This document shows, piece after piece, positions 18,014 to 27,781 of a stretch of 64,000 nucleotides of DNA. A program made the position numbers and the translations under genes. The first letter of the stretch is position 1. Every line of letters starts with the position of its first letter. Below the pieces are notes generated by a model. That model was not told where the DNA came from and ran no database searches. It was given only the letters and a program-made list of their open reading frames with translations. The stretch comes from Alphaproteobacteria bacterium (GTDB taxonomy: Bacteria; Pseudomonadota; Alphaproteobacteria; Micropepsales; Micropepsaceae), in the NCBI GenBank assembly GCA_028871795.1, contig JAGWMG010000008.1:62001-126000 (forward strand), in the 5' to 3' direction.

Positions 18014-18523
18014 TCACTTCCCGCCGAACGCCTGCTCCAATCGCGCGAATTGTCCGCGCGCACCCGGCGGGGCCGAACCGCCGTCGAATAACACTTGGTC
18101 CAGTCTGGCGATGCGGCGGTAGAGATTATCGCTGCGGGCGAGCAGATTCTGCAGCATCGCGGGCAGAAGCTCGATACCGTCCGCGCTGCCGCCGAAACAA
18201 ATCTCCCTCGAGCCGAGACGATAGCGTTCGCTCGCCGCGTCTTCGACGTTCATGTCGCCTTCGTGGACCGCGCGCTGAACGAGAAGCCAGCTCGCCGCCT
18301 GCATCAGGCGGGTTGTCACGCGCATGCTTTCGCCGGCATAGAGCATGGCGGCTTTGCGTGGCAGGTTACGCTGTTCCTCGCGGCCCGGCCCGTCGAGATA
18401 GCGCGCCGTCTCCTCGACCAGCGACATGCCTTCGTCGAAGGTGCGCTGGAAAAGCGCCGAACCCGTGAAAGACTGAAGCGTAAGCTCATGCAGATTGTCG
18501 TCGCCGACGTCTGAGTACGCCAT
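18014..18523 (-). CDS. rcdA: CtrA degradation adaptor RcdA (DUF1465)
   Basis: A 169-aa helical protein of the DUF1465/RcdA family. In Caulobacter RcdA works with CpdR and PopA to deliver CtrA to ClpXP. The family core is clear: FDEGMSLVEETARYLDGPGREEQ, then ESMRVTTRLMQAASWLLVQRAVHEGDM, predicted three-helix bundle, and a disordered C-terminal tail (GGSAPPGARGQFARLEQAFGGK). The start at 18523 (MAYSDVGDDN) is chosen because a GGGGGAA ribosome site lies upstream; a frame extending to 18616 lacks one. Its target ctrA lies 4 kb away. Confidence 0.88.
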   Translation of the reverse strand: MAYSDVGDDNLHELTLQSFTGSALFQRTFDEGMSLVEETARYLDGPGREEQRNLPRKAAMLYAGESMRVTTRLMQAASWLLVQRAVHEGDMNVEDAASERYRLGSREICFGGSADGIELLPAMLQNLLARSDNLYRRIARLDQVLFDGGSAPPGARGQFARLEQAFGGK

Positions 18524-18679
18524 ACAATTCCCCCGCCCAAGTCTCACCCAAGCTATCAACTCGTTCGCGCCGCGCAAGATGCGACAGCGTATGTGCGGCG
18601 AATAATCCAGCGCCATGGTGGCGAGGAGGCCACGTTCACGCTGTTCATATTAATCATTGATGTGCTGCGACTGCGAAGA

Positions 18680-18877
18680 TCATCGCTTGAAGAACGTGTC
18701 GGCTGCAGACTTCGTCGCCTGCCGCGCGCCGATGGCGTGGCGGCAGCGCGCGATTTCTTCTTCCAGGGCCATGATGCGCGCGGACAATTCGAATTCCGAC
18801 ATCGCGGAAATATCCTCGCCGAGCGTCACGCCGGCGGATTTCTTGCGGGGCAGCAGTTCATCAGGATCGATAGCCAT
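18680..18877 (-). CDS. DUF1192 family small protein
   Basis: 65 aa, with SEFELSARIMALEEEIARCRHAI, the DUF1192 core, a short coiled coil found widely in alphaproteobacteria and often next to the quinone oxidoreductase gene that diverges from it here. Role unknown. Confidence 0.82.
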   Translation of the reverse strand: MAIDPDELLPRKKSAGVTLGEDISAMSEFELSARIMALEEEIARCRHAIGARQATKSAADTFFKR

Positions 18878-18942
18878 CGTTTCGGTCCTTGCGACACGAT
18901 GATAGTTTCCTTCCGGGGCGCGCCGCCCGCAAGGACGAAACC

Positions 18943-19926
18943 ATGCCGACCATGGCTGCCATCGCCGTCGAATATCCGGGCCCCGCTTACGCGCTGACGC
19001 TGCGGAAAATCGAGAAACCTCGGGCTGGCGCCGGTGAAATCCTGATCAAAGTCGCGGCGGCGGGCGTTAACCGCGCCGATTTGCTGCAGGCGATGGGCCT
19101 GTATCCACCCCCGCCGGGCGCGCCGTTAATGCTTGGGCTGGAAGTGGCGGGCGAGATCGCTGAACTTGGCGACGGTGTCGTCCGGCACAAGGTCGGGGAC
19201 AAGGTTTGCGCCCTGCTGGCGGGCGGCGGCTATGCGCAGTATGCGGCCGCGCCGGCGGCGTGCGTGCTGGCGTTGCCCAAGGGTGTCGGCCTCATCGAAG
19301 GCGCCGCCTTGCCGGAGGCGTATTTTACCGTCTGGACGAATCTGATCGACACCGCCCGCCTCAAGCCGGGTGAAAGCGTGTTGATCCACGGCGGTTCCAG
19401 CGGCATCGGCACGGCGGCGATTCAGCTGTGCGCCGCACGGGGCCAAACGGTGTTCGCCACGGCAGGCAGCGTTGTAAAATGCGCGGCATGCCGGTCTCTG
19501 GGCGCGCACGCGATCAATTACCGCACCGAAGATTTTGTCCAGACGGTGCTCGAGGCGACCGGCGGCAAGGGGGCGGATGTCATCCTCGACATGGTCGGGG
19601 GCGACTACATCGAGCGGAATTTCCACGCCGCCGCGCTCGGCGGGCGCATCGTCAATATTGCATTCCAATCCGGGATGCGCGCGACCGTGAATTTCACGCC
19701 GATGCTGAGGAAGCGCCTGACGTTTTCGGCCACCACGCTACGCCCGCGCACCAACGCGGAGAAAGGCGCGATCCGCGACGCGCTGCTCCGCGACGTCTGG
19801 CCGCTGATCGAGGCCGGAAAGATCAAGCCGGTGATCGATAGCGCCTTCCCGCTCGCCGATGCAGGAGCCGCCCATGCGCGGATGGCCGGCGGCGAGCACA
19901 TTGGGAAGATTTTACTGCTTTCATAG
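18943..19926 (+). CDS. NAD(P)H-quinone oxidoreductase (PIG3-type)
   Basis: 327 aa, zinc-independent medium-chain dehydrogenase of the quinone oxidoreductase/PIG3 group. It has the GroES-like N-terminal domain (AAGVNRADLLQAMGLYPPPPGAP, a group hallmark), then the Rossmann fold with VLIHGGSSGIGTAAIQLCAARG (about 140-161). It reduces quinones or related enals with NADPH in the cytoplasm. The ATG at 18943 follows an AAGGACG ribosome site. Confidence 0.88.
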   Translation: MPTMAAIAVEYPGPAYALTLRKIEKPRAGAGEILIKVAAAGVNRADLLQAMGLYPPPPGAPLMLGLEVAGEIAELGDGVVRHKVGDKVCALLAGGGYAQYAAAPAACVLALPKGVGLIEGAALPEAYFTVWTNLIDTARLKPGESVLIHGGSSGIGTAAIQLCAARGQTVFATAGSVVKCAACRSLGAHAINYRTEDFVQTVLEATGGKGADVILDMVGGDYIERNFHAAALGGRIVNIAFQSGMRATVNFTPMLRKRLTFSATTLRPRTNAEKGAIRDALLRDVWPLIEAGKIKPVIDSAFPLADAGAAHARMAGGEHIGKILLLS

Positions 19927-19931
19927 CGTCG

Positions 19932-20474
19932 CTAGTGAGCGTATTCGACTTTGGCGCGGGGGTTAGGGTACAAACGACCGTAAAGTTCCAGAATCGCTTC
20001 ATACCCATCCGTATCAATCACTTTTGAAGGAAAAATCTCTTCGACTACTTTCTTGTACATGAGGCCCATATGATCTTTCACCATCGCTTCGAGATATAAT
20101 CCCTGTATGACACCAATGGCGATGCCGTCCATGTGGTTGAGTACGATGATGAGATCATGCTGGTTCACTTTCCCTGTCCGATAGTTTTTTCCGCCATCGG
20201 ATGCATCCCATATCCGGCGTTCCGCTTCAACGAGTACAGGTTCAGACTCATCGCGGCGACAGGCGTGAAGCGTCTCGATCTCTCTGGTACGTTGGTCGGC
20301 GGCTTGTGTCGCTTTTCGGGATTCTTCGATCTGGTTTGCGAGCATCGCCAGCTGCCCGTTGAGAATGGGAAGTTGGCGCCAAGCCACAACAACTAGCCCC
20401 GCCGTCGCAACGGCAAGTATCAATGTCCCGAGTGCAGTTATTTCTTCAGCTGGCAAGCCGAATAAAGATGCCAT
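19932..20474 (-). CDS. Hypothetical membrane-anchored protein, AT-rich
   Basis: 180 aa with one membrane segment (about 13-32), a short coiled region (about 38-68) and a soluble C-terminal domain with WDASDGGKN and HMDGIAIGVIQGLY. The layout resembles DUF4760-type proteins (one helix, then a helical cytoplasmic domain), but I would not name it. The gene and the region before it are clearly more AT-rich than the neighbours and use codons avoided elsewhere, which suggests recent acquisition. Confidence 0.6.
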   Translation of the reverse strand: MASLFGLPAEEITALGTLILAVATAGLVVVAWRQLPILNGQLAMLANQIEESRKATQAADQRTREIETLHACRRDESEPVLVEAERRIWDASDGGKNYRTGKVNQHDLIIVLNHMDGIAIGVIQGLYLEAMVKDHMGLMYKKVVEEIFPSKVIDTDGYEAILELYGRLYPNPRAKVEYAH

Positions 20475-20813
20475 AACTCGAATTCCATCCCAATTCGAGT
20501 GACGACGGGGAAATCAGATAGGGGATTTACCGAAGCACATATCATCTCCTGACTGCGCGCTATACACGCCGACAGTATCCTAGCTAGCTGACAATATAAG
20601 TACAGCTTAAGTATTTGTCCAGGTGAGAGCTTTCTCAACCTTATTCATGGCAAATTTAGCGTTATTCATAGCGGCTTAGGGGAAGCTGCCGTTCAAATCA
20701 CCCCTTCCCTTCCCGCTTCTTCCCCGCTAAAACCCCATCCTTCCTCGAAAGGTTAAGCCTTGAGAGGTCGGGTGGGACGGTGAACGCTCCCTCCGGCAAG
20801 GGAGAAGATTACA
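20475..20813. other. AT-rich intergenic region before trcR
   Basis: 339 bp with no gene I trust. The first half is AT-rich like the adjacent hypothetical gene. Near its right end CTCCCTCCGGCAAGGGAG (about 20788-20805) can fold into a small hairpin immediately upstream of the trcR start, its 3' arm providing the ribosome site (AAGGGAGAAG). This could affect trcR translation. Confidence 0.4.
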
Positions 20814-21500
20814 ATGGCCGTCGAAAACAAACCACTGATGCCTAAGGCCACCGCCGTCTGGCTGGTGGACAACACCTCGCTCACCTTCGAGCAGATCGCC
20901 GATTTCTGCGGCCTGCATCCGCTCGAAGTGAAGGGCATCGCCGACGAGGACGTCGCCAAGGGCATCAAGGGTCAGGACCCCGTGACCTCGGGCCAACTCA
21001 CCCGCGAATCCATCGAGGAAGCCGAGAAAAACCACAAGCTCCGCCTAAAGATGGCGCCGCCCAAGCACAAGATGCCCGTGGTGAAGCAGAAAAAGGCGCC
21101 GCGCTACACGCCCGTCTCCAAGCGCCAGGACAAGCCCGACGCCGTCTACTGGATCCTGCGCAACCATCCCGAATTCACCGACGCCGACATCATCAAGCTG
21201 GTGGGCACCACCAAGGCGACGATCCAGAAGATCCGCGAGCGCTCGCATTGGAACGCCACCAACATCAAGGCGGTCGATCCGGTGACGCTGGGGCTGTGTT
21301 CGCAGCTCGAGCTCGATCTCGCGGTAAGCCGCGCCTCGGCCAAGCGCGAGCGGGCGATGAAGCGCGCCGCAAAGCGGGGCGAGACGTTGAAGCCGGTGCA
21401 GGACGTGCCGGGCCAGCCCGAGATTCAGCCCGATGCGCCGGCACCGGCGATCGCCGAGGATTCTTCCGACAAGCCGCAAGACGAACCCAGCGAACCTTAG
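20814..21500 (+). CDS. trcR: Cell-cycle transcriptional regulator TrcR (DUF1013)
   Basis: 228 aa of the DUF1013 family, annotated as the cell-cycle transcriptional regulator TrcR from Caulobacter work. An N-terminal helix-turn-helix-like domain (about 8-60, ATAVWLVDNTSLTFEQIADFCG and LEVKGIADEDVAKGIKG), a second similar region (about 105-150, YWILRNHPEFTDADIIKLVGTT), and a Pro/Asp/Glu-rich tail that looks disordered are visible. It ends in a 4-nt overlap with the convergent MFS gene. Confidence 0.85.
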   Translation: MAVENKPLMPKATAVWLVDNTSLTFEQIADFCGLHPLEVKGIADEDVAKGIKGQDPVTSGQLTRESIEEAEKNHKLRLKMAPPKHKMPVVKQKKAPRYTPVSKRQDKPDAVYWILRNHPEFTDADIIKLVGTTKATIQKIRERSHWNATNIKAVDPVTLGLCSQLELDLAVSRASAKRERAMKRAAKRGETLKPVQDVPGQPEIQPDAPAPAIAEDSSDKPQDEPSEP

Positions 21501-22741
21501 GCCGCTTTTTCTTCTTCCGGCCCGCGCGGATCGAGCTCCAGCGAGGTCGGAGAAGCCTGATTCGGCAAGGGTTTGAACTTTTCGCGGTGTTCGGTGCCTG
21601 GCGCTTCCTTCTGGCGCAAGCGCACGACGGTGAACACGGTCATCGCCAGATGCACAGACGCCGTAAAGAAGAACAGCGCTTGCGCGCCGAACGCGTCCAT
21701 CACGCCCGCGGCGATCGTCGGTCCCAGCACCGCCGCCAGAGAGTTTATCAGCAGCAGCGTCGCCGAGGATTCCACGAAGGCTTCGCGCGGGATGCGGTCG
21801 TTGGCGTGCGCCACCGACAAGCCGTAAAGTGGCAGCATCAGAACGCCGAACCCGGCGATGGACAGCAGCATCAGGCCGCGTCCGTTACCCACGAACAGTG
21901 CGATGGCGATGCCGGCGGCAGCGGCCAGGACACAGATCGCCGCAATGATATAACGCCGGTCCGTGCGGTCGGAGAGGCGGCCCACCGGCACCTGTACCAG
22001 CGTTCCCCCAATAGTGAAGGCGCACATGAAGAGCGCGATCCAGCCGCTGGAAAGCCCATGGCTCTGGGCATAGACCGGCGCCAGAGTCCAGATCGCGTTG
22101 TTGGCGAGCCCCACGGCGATGCAGCCGGCGACGCCGACCGGCGAAATGCGGAACAGACGAAGCGGCCTCAAAACCGGTATCGGCGCCGGCGCCGGCTGCT
22201 TCAACTGCGTCAACCCCACCGGAATCATGCACAGCGCGTAGAAGATCGTCGCCAGACTGAACAGCACGAAGCTCTCCGACCGCGAGGTCGCGAACAGCAG
22301 CTGGCCGATTAAGAGCCCGGCGAAGTTGACGCTCAGATAGGAAGCGAAGATGCGGCCGCGCGTCTCGTTGCCGGCACGGTCGTTGAGCCAGCTCTCCAAC
22401 ACCATGTACATGTTGGCCGCGGCGAAGCCGAACAGCGCGCGCATCGCGATCCAGGCCGGCACGCTGATCAATATGGATTGCAGAAGCGTCGCCGCCGCGG
22501 CGATGCCTGCGCACACCATGAAGGTGCGGACGTGGCCGACGCGCGCCAGCCAGCGCGGTCCCGTGAAACAGCCGACGACGAAGCCCGCAAAATAGGCCGA
22601 GCCGATGACGCCGATGGCAAGCGTGGAGAAACCCTCCAGGTGCGCGCGCACCGGAATCAAAGTACCGAGCAGTCCGTTGCCGACGAGGAAGATCAGCGTC
22701 GAGGAGAGGATCGCGGCGACCGAGGCGAGTTGCGGGATCAT
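21497..22741 (-). CDS. MFS transporter, YcaD-like
   Basis: 414 aa, twelve membrane segments. The first helix region (LIFLVGNGLLGTLIPVRA) and FGFAAANMYMVLESWLNDRAGNETRGRIFASYL are typical of the YcaD branch of MFS carriers. A long cytoplasmic tail of ~45 residues ends in EEEKAA. Substrate unknown. It is the gene downstream of the yqaA-like gene, 15 nt apart, so probably cotranscribed. Confidence 0.87.
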   Translation of the reverse strand: MIPQLASVAAILSSTLIFLVGNGLLGTLIPVRAHLEGFSTLAIGVIGSAYFAGFVVGCFTGPRWLARVGHVRTFMVCAGIAAAATLLQSILISVPAWIAMRALFGFAAANMYMVLESWLNDRAGNETRGRIFASYLSVNFAGLLIGQLLFATSRSESFVLFSLATIFYALCMIPVGLTQLKQPAPAPIPVLRPLRLFRISPVGVAGCIAVGLANNAIWTLAPVYAQSHGLSSGWIALFMCAFTIGGTLVQVPVGRLSDRTDRRYIIAAICVLAAAAGIAIALFVGNGRGLMLLSIAGFGVLMLPLYGLSVAHANDRIPREAFVESSATLLLINSLAAVLGPTIAAGVMDAFGAQALFFFTASVHLAMTVFTVVRLRQKEAPGTEHREKFKPLPNQASPTSLELDPRGPEEEKAA

Positions 22742-22756
22742 GGGGCCATGCGGACT

Positions 22757-23380
22757 CTATTTGAGAATATAGTTCAGCAGCACGAAGCCCAGCACCACCA
22801 GCACCAGAAATCCGATCAGCGCGGCTTCCAGGTATTTCTCCAGGATGATGCGCGCCTGTTCGCCGAACCAATAAACCAGAAGCCCTTCGAGCACGATGAA
22901 GCGCAGGCTGCGCGTGATCGCCGAATACAGCATGAAGAGTGCGAATGGCACTCCCGCCAGGCCCGAGGTGATGGTGACCAGCTTGTACGGGATCGGGGTC
23001 AGGCCCTGCACAATGATGAAATAGGCGTGCTGGGTATATTTCAGACGCAGCGCCTCCACCTGTGCCGGCGGGAAATGGAACGCGTGAATGATCCACAGCC
23101 CCGCCGTGTCCCAGAACAGCGCGCCGATCGCATAGCCGAACATGCCGCCGATCACCGACCACAGGGCACACCAGCCCGCGAGCCGGAAAGCGCGCTTGCG
23201 GTCGGCCAGCATCATCGGCAGCAGCATGACGTCGGGCGGAATGGGGAAACACGACGCTTCGGCGAAGGCGAAGCCGGCCAAGGCCGCCCAGGCATGCTTG
23301 CCCTGGGCGTTCTTCATCATCCAGGCATAAAGGGCGCGCAGGGGTCCGCCTCGCCGTTCTGCGGTCTTTTCGTCGGTCAT
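22757..23380 (-). CDS. YqaA family membrane protein
   Basis: 207 aa of the DedA-related YqaA family (VTT/SNARE-associated domain). The family segment AFAEASCFPIPPDVMLLPMML near the N-terminus and QGLTPIPYKLVTITSGLAGVP in the middle are diagnostic. Four to five membrane helices. DedA-like proteins are linked to lipid scrambling and membrane homeostasis. The ATG at 23380 follows a GGAG site and gives the family N-terminus. Confidence 0.87.
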   Translation of the reverse strand: MTDEKTAERRGGPLRALYAWMMKNAQGKHAWAALAGFAFAEASCFPIPPDVMLLPMMLADRKRAFRLAGWCALWSVIGGMFGYAIGALFWDTAGLWIIHAFHFPPAQVEALRLKYTQHAYFIIVQGLTPIPYKLVTITSGLAGVPFALFMLYSAITRSLRFIVLEGLLVYWFGEQARIILEKYLEAALIGFLVLVVLGFVLLNYILK

Positions 23381-23499
23381 CGGCTCCACTCGCTTGGGCC
23401 ATCTTCCTAGCAACGCTCCCCGCCTCAGTCCATGCGCCTTGCCGTAAACAGGCCTGCGTCCTAGCCTCCCGGCAAAAATCGAGTCGGCGGGAAACGGCG

Positions 23500-25335
23500 A
23501 TGCGCAAGAGGACGAAGAAAAACTCCGGCAAACAGGGGTCGGGGAAGAAGAAACCGGCAACGAGACGTGTTATCGTGAAGGGTTCGAAGAAGAAACTTCG
23601 TAAACCGGCAGCGAAGATCGCGTTGCACCCCCGGCCGCGCCGGTCGCTGGTGCGGCGAAAGGGCGGTGGCGCGCGCATCACGCCACATCTGAGGCCGAAA
23701 CTGGGCGGCAATCCCTACGAAACCGGTCTCGACAAGAACCCGGCGAATTACCAGCCCCTGACGCCGATCATTTTCCTCGATCGCGCCGCGCGCACATTTC
23801 CCGATCACACCGCGATCATCCACGGCAACGCCACAACCAGTTATGCCGACTTCTACGCCCGCGCGCGGCGGCTGGCATCGGCGCTGTCGTCCGCCGGCAT
23901 CCGCAAAGGCGATACGGTGGCGGCGATGCTGGCGAATACACCTGCGATGTTGGAAGCCCATTACGGGGTCCCGATGTGCGGAGCAGTGCTGAACGCGCTC
24001 AACATCAGACTCGATGCGGCCGCCATCGCCTTCATGCTGGATCATGGCGAAGCCAAGGCGCTGATCGTGGACCGTGAATTCTCCGCCACGATCAAGGAGG
24101 CGCTGAAGCTGGCAAAGAGCAAACCGCTGGTCATCGGTTACGACGATCGCGAATTCCCGCAATCCGGCGAACTTCTGGGGCGCGTCGAATACGAGGAATT
24201 CCTCGCCGGCGGCGACCCGGAATTCGCCTGGAACTTTCCCGCCGACGAATGGGAAGCGATCGCCCTCAATTACACGTCGGGCACGACGGGCAACCCCAAA
24301 GGCGTCGTCTATCACCATCGCGGCGCGGCGCTGATGTGCTACGCCAATACGCTGGCCGCCAACATGGGACGCCACGCGGTGTATCTGTGGACGCTGCCGA
24401 TGTTCCACTGCAACGGCTGGTGCTTTCCCTGGTCGCTGTCCGCCGTCGCCGGCACGCATGTCTGCCTGCGCTGGGTGCGCGCCAAGGCGATGTACGACGC
24501 CATCGCCGACCACAAGGTCACCCATCTTTCCGGCGCGCCGACCGTGATGTCGGCGCTGATCAACGCCAAGCCCGAAGAGCGTCGCGCTTTCTCGCACAAG
24601 GTCGACTTCGTCCATGCGGCCGCGCCCCCGCCGCAATCGACGATCCTCGCCATGATGGATGCCGGCTTCGCAGTCACCCATGTCTACGGCCTCACCGAAA
24701 CCTACGGCCCCGCGACGGTGAACGAGTGGAAAGCGGCGTGGGACGATCTCGACAAGGACCAACGCGGCGTCAAGAGAATCCGCCAGGGCGTGCGCTATCA
24801 TGCGCTGGAAGGGCTCGCGGTGATGGATCCGCTGACCATGGAAACGGTGCCCGCCGACAGCCAGACTCTCGGCGAGGTCATGCTCCGCGGCAATATCGTG
24901 ATGAAGGGCTACCTCAAGAATCCCAAGGCGACCGCGCAAGCCTTCGCCGGCGGCTGGTTCCATTCCGGCGATCTGGGCGTGATGCACGAGGACGGCTATA
25001 TCCAGCTCAAGGATCGCTCCAAGGACATCATCATTTCCGGCGGCGAGAACATTTCCTCCGTCGAGGTGGAGGACGCGCTGATGAAACATCCCGCGGTGAT
25101 GTTCGCCGCGGTAGTCGCCAAGCCCGACGAGAAATGGGGCGAGAGCCCGTGCGCCTTCGTCGAAAAACGTCCGGGCTGCGATCACGTCTCGTCCGCCGAT
25201 CTGATCGCGCATTGCCGCACGGAGCTGGCGCATTACAAATGTCCGCGCCATATCGTGTTCGTGGAACTGCCCAAAACCTCCACCGGCAAGATCCAGAAAT
25301 TCAAGCTGCGCGAAATGGCCAAGGCCGTACCTTGA
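23500..25335 (+). CDS. Acyl-CoA synthetase (AMP-forming) with a Lys/Arg-rich N-terminal extension
   Basis: 611 aa. From about residue 70 onward it is a standard ANL-family acid-CoA ligase: GNPYETGLDKNPANYQPLTP start region, the P-loop LNYTSGTTGNPKG (about 255-267), VYGLTETYGP, and GWFHSGDLGVMHEDGYIQLKDRSKD leading to the C-terminal catalytic Lys (TGKIQKFKLREM). It activates a fatty or aryl acid as acyl-AMP then acyl-CoA. Homologues normally begin near GNPYE; here ~68 residues of Lys/Arg-rich sequence (runs such as KKKPATRR and SKKKLRKP) precede it in frame. The ribosome site before 23500 is weak, so the true start could lie later, at a GTG in the extension. Confidence 0.85.
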   Translation: MRKRTKKNSGKQGSGKKKPATRRVIVKGSKKKLRKPAAKIALHPRPRRSLVRRKGGGARITPHLRPKLGGNPYETGLDKNPANYQPLTPIIFLDRAARTFPDHTAIIHGNATTSYADFYARARRLASALSSAGIRKGDTVAAMLANTPAMLEAHYGVPMCGAVLNALNIRLDAAAIAFMLDHGEAKALIVDREFSATIKEALKLAKSKPLVIGYDDREFPQSGELLGRVEYEEFLAGGDPEFAWNFPADEWEAIALNYTSGTTGNPKGVVYHHRGAALMCYANTLAANMGRHAVYLWTLPMFHCNGWCFPWSLSAVAGTHVCLRWVRAKAMYDAIADHKVTHLSGAPTVMSALINAKPEERRAFSHKVDFVHAAAPPPQSTILAMMDAGFAVTHVYGLTETYGPATVNEWKAAWDDLDKDQRGVKRIRQGVRYHALEGLAVMDPLTMETVPADSQTLGEVMLRGNIVMKGYLKNPKATAQAFAGGWFHSGDLGVMHEDGYIQLKDRSKDIIISGGENISSVEVEDALMKHPAVMFAAVVAKPDEKWGESPCAFVEKRPGCDHVSSADLIAHCRTELAHYKCPRHIVFVELPKTSTGKIQKFKLREMAKAVP

Positions 25336-25491
25336 CCGCCGCCTGGAGACCACAACCCGAGTGCGGACATTAGACCGCTCTCGGTATACGGACATGTTCC
25401 GTCGCAAATCGCGCGGGCGGAACCCGGATGCGGCCAAATCGAATCGAAACCCATCGAAGGCCTTAACATCCGATTGACACCTGGCTGCTAA

Positions 25492-26106
25492 ATGCGGTCG
25501 ATGGGCATGCAAATCAGCATCGGTCTGTCCGATACCGCGAGCGCAGACGCCGCCAACGAAATCGCCAGGCGCAACGGCTGGCCGGTTCTGTACGATTCCA
25601 CCTGTCAATTCAGCCAACCCAAACTCAGCGAACTGCTGTCGTTATGGTACATCATGGCCGACCGCGGAGTTCCCCGACGGCAGGACATGACGGCGCGCTT
25701 GCTCCAGCCCTACATGCGGATGCTCGCGCTCTACGAGCGTATTCCGGCGGAGGGCGGCACACGGCGCTACCGCGTGCGGCTGATGGGAAGCGCGGTTGTC
25801 CAGGTCCTGGGGGAATTGACCGGCCGCTTCCTGGACGACGCCGTGCCGGAGAAATTCCTGCCGCGCTGGTACGCCATAAACGACATTCCTCTTGCCACCG
25901 GCGCGCCGCTGCGCGTTCTGGTCCGCAGCGATACATTCGACAAGAGCCACATCGTCGGCGAATTATTTTGCGCCCCGCTGCGGGCCGAGGACGGCGACAC
26001 CAGACTCGTCCTCCATGCCGCCAGCTTCGACGGCTCGCGCTCGTGGACCGAGGTTGCCGCGGAAACGCGCCAGCGTCTCGGCCTCGGACCGGCCGGGATC
26101 GTCTAG
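25492..26106 (+). CDS. PAS_5 family protein
   Basis: 204 aa resembling the alphaproteobacterial PAS_5 family: an N-terminal stretch with LSLWYIMADRGVPRRQDM, then LLQPYMRMLALYERI and RYRVRLMGSAVVQVLGELTGRFLDD, the family pattern of a single PAS-like fold. Such proteins probably sense a ligand; no output domain is present. Several ATGs (25492, 25501, 25507) are possible starts. TTGACA at about 25474 could be part of a promoter but no -10 is visible at the right distance. Confidence 0.72.
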   Translation: MRSMGMQISIGLSDTASADAANEIARRNGWPVLYDSTCQFSQPKLSELLSLWYIMADRGVPRRQDMTARLLQPYMRMLALYERIPAEGGTRRYRVRLMGSAVVQVLGELTGRFLDDAVPEKFLPRWYAINDIPLATGAPLRVLVRSDTFDKSHIVGELFCAPLRAEDGDTRLVLHAASFDGSRSWTEVAAETRQRLGLGPAGIV

Positions 26107-26389
26107 CCGCTTGCCCTTCCCTTGTTGAAATCGGCACTTGATCGCATTGCGCCGGGCGCATCGAATCGGCAATAAATATGACCTATTTGCCGGGCGCCCG
26201 TCGGATGGGGGAATTTCCAAATGCACGCCGTCGCCGCCGACTGTAACGACAAGGCCCAGGCGGATATTTCGTCGCACCGTTGATCGCGGACGGCGGTTCT
26301 GCAAGTTTCGTCCTGTCGGCAGGCCGTTTCAGCGGTGGGCGCAATTGGGAAGAAGTCAAAACCGAAGAACGCCGGGCGTTAAGGCCGAC

Positions 26390-27730
26390 ATGAGCGAAGG
26401 CAAGACCGGCAAGCACGCGCTGGTGTTCATCTTCATCACTATCTTCATAGACATCACAGGGCTCGGCATCATCATTCCGGTGGCGCCGAAGCTGATCGCG
26501 GAATTGGCGCATGTCGGGTTGAGCGATGCGGCGCGCTACGGCGGCTGGCTGTTCTTCGTCTATGCCGGCATGCAGTTTCTCTTCGCGCCGGTGATCGGAA
26601 ACCTGAGCGACCGCTTCGGCCGCCGTCCGGTCTTGATCCTGTCGCTGGTCGCCATCGCCATCGATTACGCGATCACCGGACTGGCGCCGACCATCGTGTG
26701 GCTCTTCGTGGCGCGCGTTCTGTCGGGCATGGCCGGAGCGAGCTACACCACGGCGGGCGCCTACATCGCCGACGTGACGCCACCCGAGAAGCGTGCGGCC
26801 AATTTCGGACTGATCGGCGCCGCCTTCGGGCTCGGCTTCATCGTCGGACCGGCGATCGGCGGAATTCTCGGCGAATACGGCACGCGCCTCATCGGCTACG
26901 ATGGCGCGCATCTGTCCTCATATGCGGCTGCCGGGCTCGCCTTCGCCAAGTGGATACTCGGCGCGCATGGCGTACGCTTGCCGTTCTTCGTTTCCGCCGC
27001 ACTGGCCTTTTCCAATGCACTTTACGGCTTCCTTGTCCTGGCCGAGTCGCTGCCCAAGGAGTCCCGCCGCAAGTTCGAGATCTGGCGCGCCAATCCGTTG
27101 GGTGCGCTGGTGGCGCTGCGCCGCTTTCCCTTCGTGTTGCCGCTGTGCGGCGTCATCGTGCTCATGCGCATTGCCCATGATTCCAATCCGGCGACCTGGA
27201 CCTATTACACCATGCTGAAGTTCCACTGGACGACGGCGCAAGTGGGCTATTCGCTGATGGCGGTGGGCGCCATCACGGCGCTGGTCTATGGCGGGCTGAC
27301 GCGCGTCGCCATTCCGCTGCTCGGCGAAGTGCGCGCGGTCTATCTGGGGCTCGCTGCCGCCGCGACCGCTTTCGCAGGCTATGCCTTCGCCACCGAGGGC
27401 TGGATGCTCTACGCCTGGATGGTTGTGGGTTCGCTTGCGGGGCTCGCCGCGCCGGCTTTGAGCGCGATCATGTCGAAAGAGGTCGGACCCACCGAGCAGG
27501 GCGAGCTACAAGGCGCGATCGCCAGCGTCGGCAGCCTCACCTCGGTGGGCGCGCCGCTGGCGATGTCCTATCTCTTCGCCTTTTTCACCAGCCGCGCGGC
27601 GCCGTTTTACTTTCCGGGCGCGGCTTTCCTCGCGGCGAGCTTGTGCGTCGTCTTGGCGGCGGCCGTGTTCGCCTGGGTCAGGCCGGAAACGACCGCCGCC
27701 GCGGCAAAATCATCGCAGGTTGCGGAATAG
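26390..27730 (+). CDS. MFS transporter of the TCR/Tet type
   Basis: 446 aa with twelve membrane segments. [27 protein letters not shown] at the first helix and [18 protein letters not shown] (motif A, loop 2-3) are typical of the TetA-like drug:H+ antiporter group, as is the [25 protein letters not shown] motif. The loop after helix 5-6 is longer than in TetA(B). Whether it exports a drug or a metabolite cannot be told. The 283 bp before it (26107-26389) are partly AT-rich and hold no other gene I can support. Confidence 0.85.
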   Translation: MSEGKTGKHALVFIFITIFIDITGLGIIIPVAPKLIAELAHVGLSDAARYGGWLFFVYAGMQFLFAPVIGNLSDRFGRRPVLILSLVAIAIDYAITGLAPTIVWLFVARVLSGMAGASYTTAGAYIADVTPPEKRAANFGLIGAAFGLGFIVGPAIGGILGEYGTRLIGYDGAHLSSYAAAGLAFAKWILGAHGVRLPFFVSAALAFSNALYGFLVLAESLPKESRRKFEIWRANPLGALVALRRFPFVLPLCGVIVLMRIAHDSNPATWTYYTMLKFHWTTAQVGYSLMAVGAITALVYGGLTRVAIPLLGEVRAVYLGLAAAATAFAGYAFATEGWMLYAWMVVGSLAGLAAPALSAIMSKEVGPTEQGELQGAIASVGSLTSVGAPLAMSYLFAFFTSRAAPFYFPGAAFLAASLCVVLAAAVFAWVRPETTAAAAKSSQVAE

Positions 27731-27781
27731 ACTACACCTGCGGGCGCCGCTTGGCGGCGCCTCACGGGGCAGCAGCACGGA

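Noticed and set aside
20438-20638. 66-codon minus-strand frame upstream of the AT-rich hypothetical gene
   Set aside because: No ribosome site, no family resemblance, and it overlaps the start of the longer gene.
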